A DNA stretch of 64,000 nucleotides from Styela clava (lineage: Eukaryota > Chordata > Ascidiacea > Stolidobranchia > Styelidae). Under the pieces are notes generated by a model, which was not told the origin of the DNA, did not search any database, and worked only from the letters and a program-made list of their open reading frames with translations. The stretch is from positions 14,592,151 through 14,656,150 of the forward strand of contig NC_135257.1 in the NCBI RefSeq assembly GCF_964204865.1, given 5' to 3'. Shown here piece by piece: positions 60,335 through 64,000 of this stretch (the stretch's first letter is position 1; each line of letters starts with the position of its first letter). The translations under genes were made by a program, and so were the position numbers.

Positions 60335-63300
60335 TTTTCCAGGTCTGTTTACGACAAAGACCGTCAGTCGGTTTTACCACATATATTTATAATTAATGAT
60401 CTGAGATGCATATTCAGATATTGACAGATGTAATCTTTTACACAATATATCGAGATACTGTTTTAGGGAAATATTTGAAAATGATTGAGCCTATTCGGGT
60501 AAATAAAATTAAATATTCATTGCAGTCTTGTTAAAACTCAAAAAAAAAGGGTGTATCTCTATATCCATTTCGTATCTATTGGAAATAATTTCTTTCATTT
60601 ATATTTATCATTATGTTTCCAATGATGATATATATACATCATTTATTACTTTTCGTAGAAAACAAGAACAATTATTTGCTAGATGCAGATCGTAAGCTTG
60701 CGGCAAGACAACCTCTATACAACTCTTTTCTTTACGACTCCTAATAGTTACGCCACACCAGTTGTCTGCTCAGACATTGGTTATGCGCAGAAATCAAAAA
60801 TAGTGAAGCAACCAAGTACAGTACCGTAATGTGACATCAGCTATTTTTATTCGAAAAGCCTACTTCCATCTCCAAATAACGCATTACATTGACCGTTGTT
60901 ATAAATCTTTTCAGACAAAAAATAACATGTTCGTTTTACTGAGTAAAAACGATCGATTAACAAAAATTCTCTAATAATAAACTATACTGCTCACGTTCTA
61001 GGCTAATACTAATCAACGGGAAAATGTGCTGCGCATGGAAAGCTACTTAACAATCTCTATTTGACCGTCGGAAAAATATTTAATGCACCCAGTGGTACCA
61101 GTTAATATTTAATGATTTTTACCAACGTTTTTGACGCGGTTTTTCGAACTAAGTAAACTCAATGCTGAATAATCAATACAACACGCTTGCCATGCCACAG
61201 GAAATGATACGTCTTCAACAGCACTTTTCTTGAAATAAGAAACAATGGGACAGCTTTTGACATCCTGGGCATATTTCTCGGTATTATTAACTAATATCCA
61301 TATTAGTTTTAGTTGGGTACGACCAATTTTGACACTCTGTATAATCAAAATGCATGCTTCTAAAATATAAATTCACTGTCTATTTTTGCATAAATTGCTT
61401 CTATTCATGTATTACCTTAAAATTGAATCTACATTTTTCGTTCTTTTAAACTTAACATTCGGCCCAAAAAATATACATATGACGATTTTGGCAACAGTAC
61501 CACATTAAATGGAAATTGGGATCATTTTTAGACACCACGGCCACGCACTGTCGTGTGATCTTCGTATAGAATGCTTCACATATTTGACATTGAAAATACG
61601 TGGAATGCCGTAATCAAAAACTATTGCGTCATTTCTTGGCACGCGGAAACTTGAAGCAGGAATGCGAATGAATATAACACCACATTTTGTATAAGGTTGG
61701 GTGATCGATGAACCTCTTCATTGAAGACTGATTGCTAACGTCAATCACCAAGAAACATTACAAGATTTATTTAGGTTATTAAAGCAAATAGAATGGGGAA
61801 AACTACAACTTCCAAGTTTCATGATAAGGCATTTTAGGAGAGCTGGCACGCTGTTGTTACTTTGGCCCGTTTTGTGGGTCGAGTTAAACTTTTATTCGCT
61901 CCATTCTAACATGTATATATGCAAAATAACCTTTTGTGGTTGGCTCATAGTCACAGGATAAGTTATATTTACTGTATATATATATATATATGTGTGTGTG
62001 TGTTTGTGCGTGTGTTCCAAGTTTGGAGCTAAATTCAGAACAAAGATGTGTTTTACAAAATGTGTTCGCTATCTGTGACTTTGTTTGTGTGTACGCACAT
62101 TAAGACAATTTTATTTAGTCTGCGGCATCAGTTTATTCAGTCATCGGCATCAGTCATTTAACCGCACATTCGGTACTTCTCATTTCCAATTTTATCATAT
62201 TTAAAATAGGATGAGACTTATTGCATATCCTGTAAACGCCAATTCATTTAATCCGTGTTATAAACTGAAAAGATATTGGTATTGTAAACGTGGCCTAAAA
62301 ATATTAAAACATATATCATACAGCGACGTACGCTCGGTGGCGTGACTGAGTAAATTCTTAATACAATAGACCTTAAGTCTTTTCCGAATTCAAATCCAGC
62401 CCACTCGGAAATACAAGTGCTATAAGTAAGTTTGCATAATGTCTTATTGCATGTACGGTCAACAGAACATAATATTGCATTGTTGTAAATTACGTCTTTT
62501 GTTTGGCAGTTTGGCGATGTTGAGGATGTTTTCGATGTTTTTTCTTAATTTTAATGATACAAATTTTTACAATACAATTTCTTTGAACCTATTTTATATA
62601 ATAAGACTCGAGAGCGTAACGTTTCGACACAGAATCCGACTATAAAATTAGGATATTTTGCCAATATCCCGAAAATATTTTTGTGGAATTTTAGTTGACT
62701 CGGGATATTTCGGTTTCGGCTGTGGCATTAGGATTGGATGTCGGTCACTTTCTATTTTACCGCATGGAGAAGGTATCAAATAGATTGAAGGTTTATGTCT
62801 ATTGTAGATTTTCTGCACCAGGTCTTTCTGCGTCTTCTTTAACTTGCAACACTCAGGATTCCGAAATAATATTGATTGAACTGATGATGGGTATGATGAA
62901 GAATTAACCTCATGAACTCCAACCTTTTATTATTATTTTATGGTTATTATACACCACACACTGATGCATATTTATCTAATGGGTCGCCTTTTGATATAAA
63001 CAAACGATCCGATTAATACGTTTTTTTTGCTTGTGATATGTTCATATTTAGCATATTTCAAAATGGAAAAAGATTATGCTCATCCAAGTGTTGGACAGCC
63101 TGCCAATTTCTTTTAAAACAAATAGCATTCAATTATGTACATTATTGATGAATGATGATATTTCAATCTGGAGTTGTAGTAATTTTTCTCAAAAGTAATC
63201 TGGGCTCTTAAACTCGTGTAGTCAAGTGCAAATTTACACAAGATATTTTCTCCTTGATACAATAAAAACCACTTGTCAATCAGACTTTGCTATTTTTATA

Positions 63301-63950
63301 ATCGGATTTGGGGTACTTTCCTGTGGGTAGACATAAGAAACTGCGTCGTCTCAAAATGTGTATTTCTCTCACTGACAGGAAACTCGATGCGTGAAAATTA
63401 CCCACTTCGAATTTAGAAAGAACAACACACACACGCATATATATTCACATTTGCAATGTTCATCAAACAGTATGTGCATTGTTATCATTTCCACATTTTA
63501 TAGTTTATTTTACAACCCGAAAGAAACTCACATGTTCAGCTGGTAATTCCCCTGCTCATAGTCATTAGCTTACTTTTTAGTTCAATAAAACGATTCAAAA
63601 GGTTGGTGATAAAATGAAGACATCATCACTATCTACAATATTGTTACGATATCTACAATGACGATGCAGCCACCTTTGAGCATGCTATACAAGGATTTTA
63701 ACAAATGCGATTGCTGCAAAATTTTTCGCCTGATCTTGGCCCAACAATTCCTAGCAAAGAACCGGTTTCCTTTTTGTATGCTGCTTCAATAAATATTGAT
63801 TCAATCATAAAAATGGCATTAAATTCTAAAGCTAAATAATATTTGAGTCCCTAAGCCTTTGAAACCATTATGCCTATCTAAACTTAGGCAGTTTAAATAT
63901 ATGTGAGCATCGAAATTATTAATTGCTGCGTTTTTTCTTCATTTTTTTCA
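60335..63950. other. Region upstream of the GPCR gene, no supported gene
   Basis: Should contain the GPCR promoter. There is a (TA)n(TG)n microsatellite at about 61974-62014. A degenerate tRNA-like stretch lies near 62329-62408 (GGTGGCGTGACTGAG, then GAATTCAAATCCAGCCC), perhaps a SINE relic. Open frames (for example 61109-61348 minus and 62439-62645 plus) show no recognisable family. Confidence 0.45.
61974..62014. repeat. (TA)n(TG)n microsatellite
   Basis: A run of TA dinucleotides passes into TG dinucleotides and then an imperfect TGTTTGTGCGTGTG tract. Confidence 0.8.
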
Positions 63951-63951
63951 G

Positions 63952-64000
63952 GTGAAATAAATCACGTTCTACATGGTTTTAGTATATTGCCAAAAGAACT
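63952..64000 (+). CDS. Possible exon start at the right window edge
   Basis: A strong acceptor (TTTTTTCTTCATTTTTTTCAG) is followed by an open frame reading EINHVLHGFSILPKE if entered in phase 1. It runs off the window. The protein is not recognised. Confidence 0.25.

Noticed and set aside
1..64000. CRISPR arrays, prokaryotic operons, ribosomal or intact tRNA genes
   Set aside because: None seen. The short-exon, intron-rich architecture is eukaryotic, and the tRNA-like pieces are SINE heads with degenerate boxes.

Overview
This window is eukaryotic DNA: genes are split into many short exons with GT/AG borders, introns are visibly AT-rich, and remnants of DNA transposons and tRNA-derived SINEs are scattered throughout. 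Gene content (KIF1/UNC-104 kinesin, a troponin T cluster, CRELD, and a chemosensor-like GPCR with LDL-receptor class A repeats) fits an animal. The compact, AT-rich, MITE-laden organisation and the style of the troponin T genes suggest a tunicate (ascidian). That species-level guess is an inference, not something the sequence proves.

Layout. (1) 1-8.7 kb, plus strand: the 3' part of a KIF1/UNC-104 kinesin (12 exons seen; the motor domain lies left of the window), ending with a PH domain. (2) 10.9-25.3 kb, minus strand: three troponin T genes in a row. The first (10.9-14.8 kb) is diverged. The second (16.5-18.8 kb) and third (22.9-25.2 kb) are near-copies whose similarity covers promoter, introns and 3' UTR, so they come from a recent tandem duplication of about 2.5 kb. 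(3) 27.2-34.8 kb, plus strand: a CRELD gene whose exon borders predict both a two-transmembrane (CRELD1-like) form and a soluble form ending in the KDEL-like tetrapeptide KEEL (CRELD2-like). It also carries a duplicated furin-like exon pair. (4) 34.9-40.7 kb: no convincing gene, but a cluster of hAT-type transposon remnants with recognisable 8-bp target duplications, plus a 51-bp perfect inverted repeat. (5) 40.8-60.3 kb, minus strand: a roughly 30-exon GPCR with a signal peptide, about 16 LDLa modules and a leucine-rich-repeat-receptor type seven-helix domain, but no LRRs. (6) 60.4-64 kb: no supported gene except a possible exon at the right edge.

The genes are functionally unrelated and each is its own transcription unit. 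The troponin T cluster serves striated-type muscle contraction, the kinesin moves synaptic-vesicle precursors along axons, CRELD acts in ER protein maturation, and the GPCR is a surface receptor of unknown ligand. The most interesting items are the dual-localisation splice architecture of CRELD, the LRR-less LDLa receptor with an apparent one-base phase gap in its TM6-TM7 intron, and the recent troponin T duplication.
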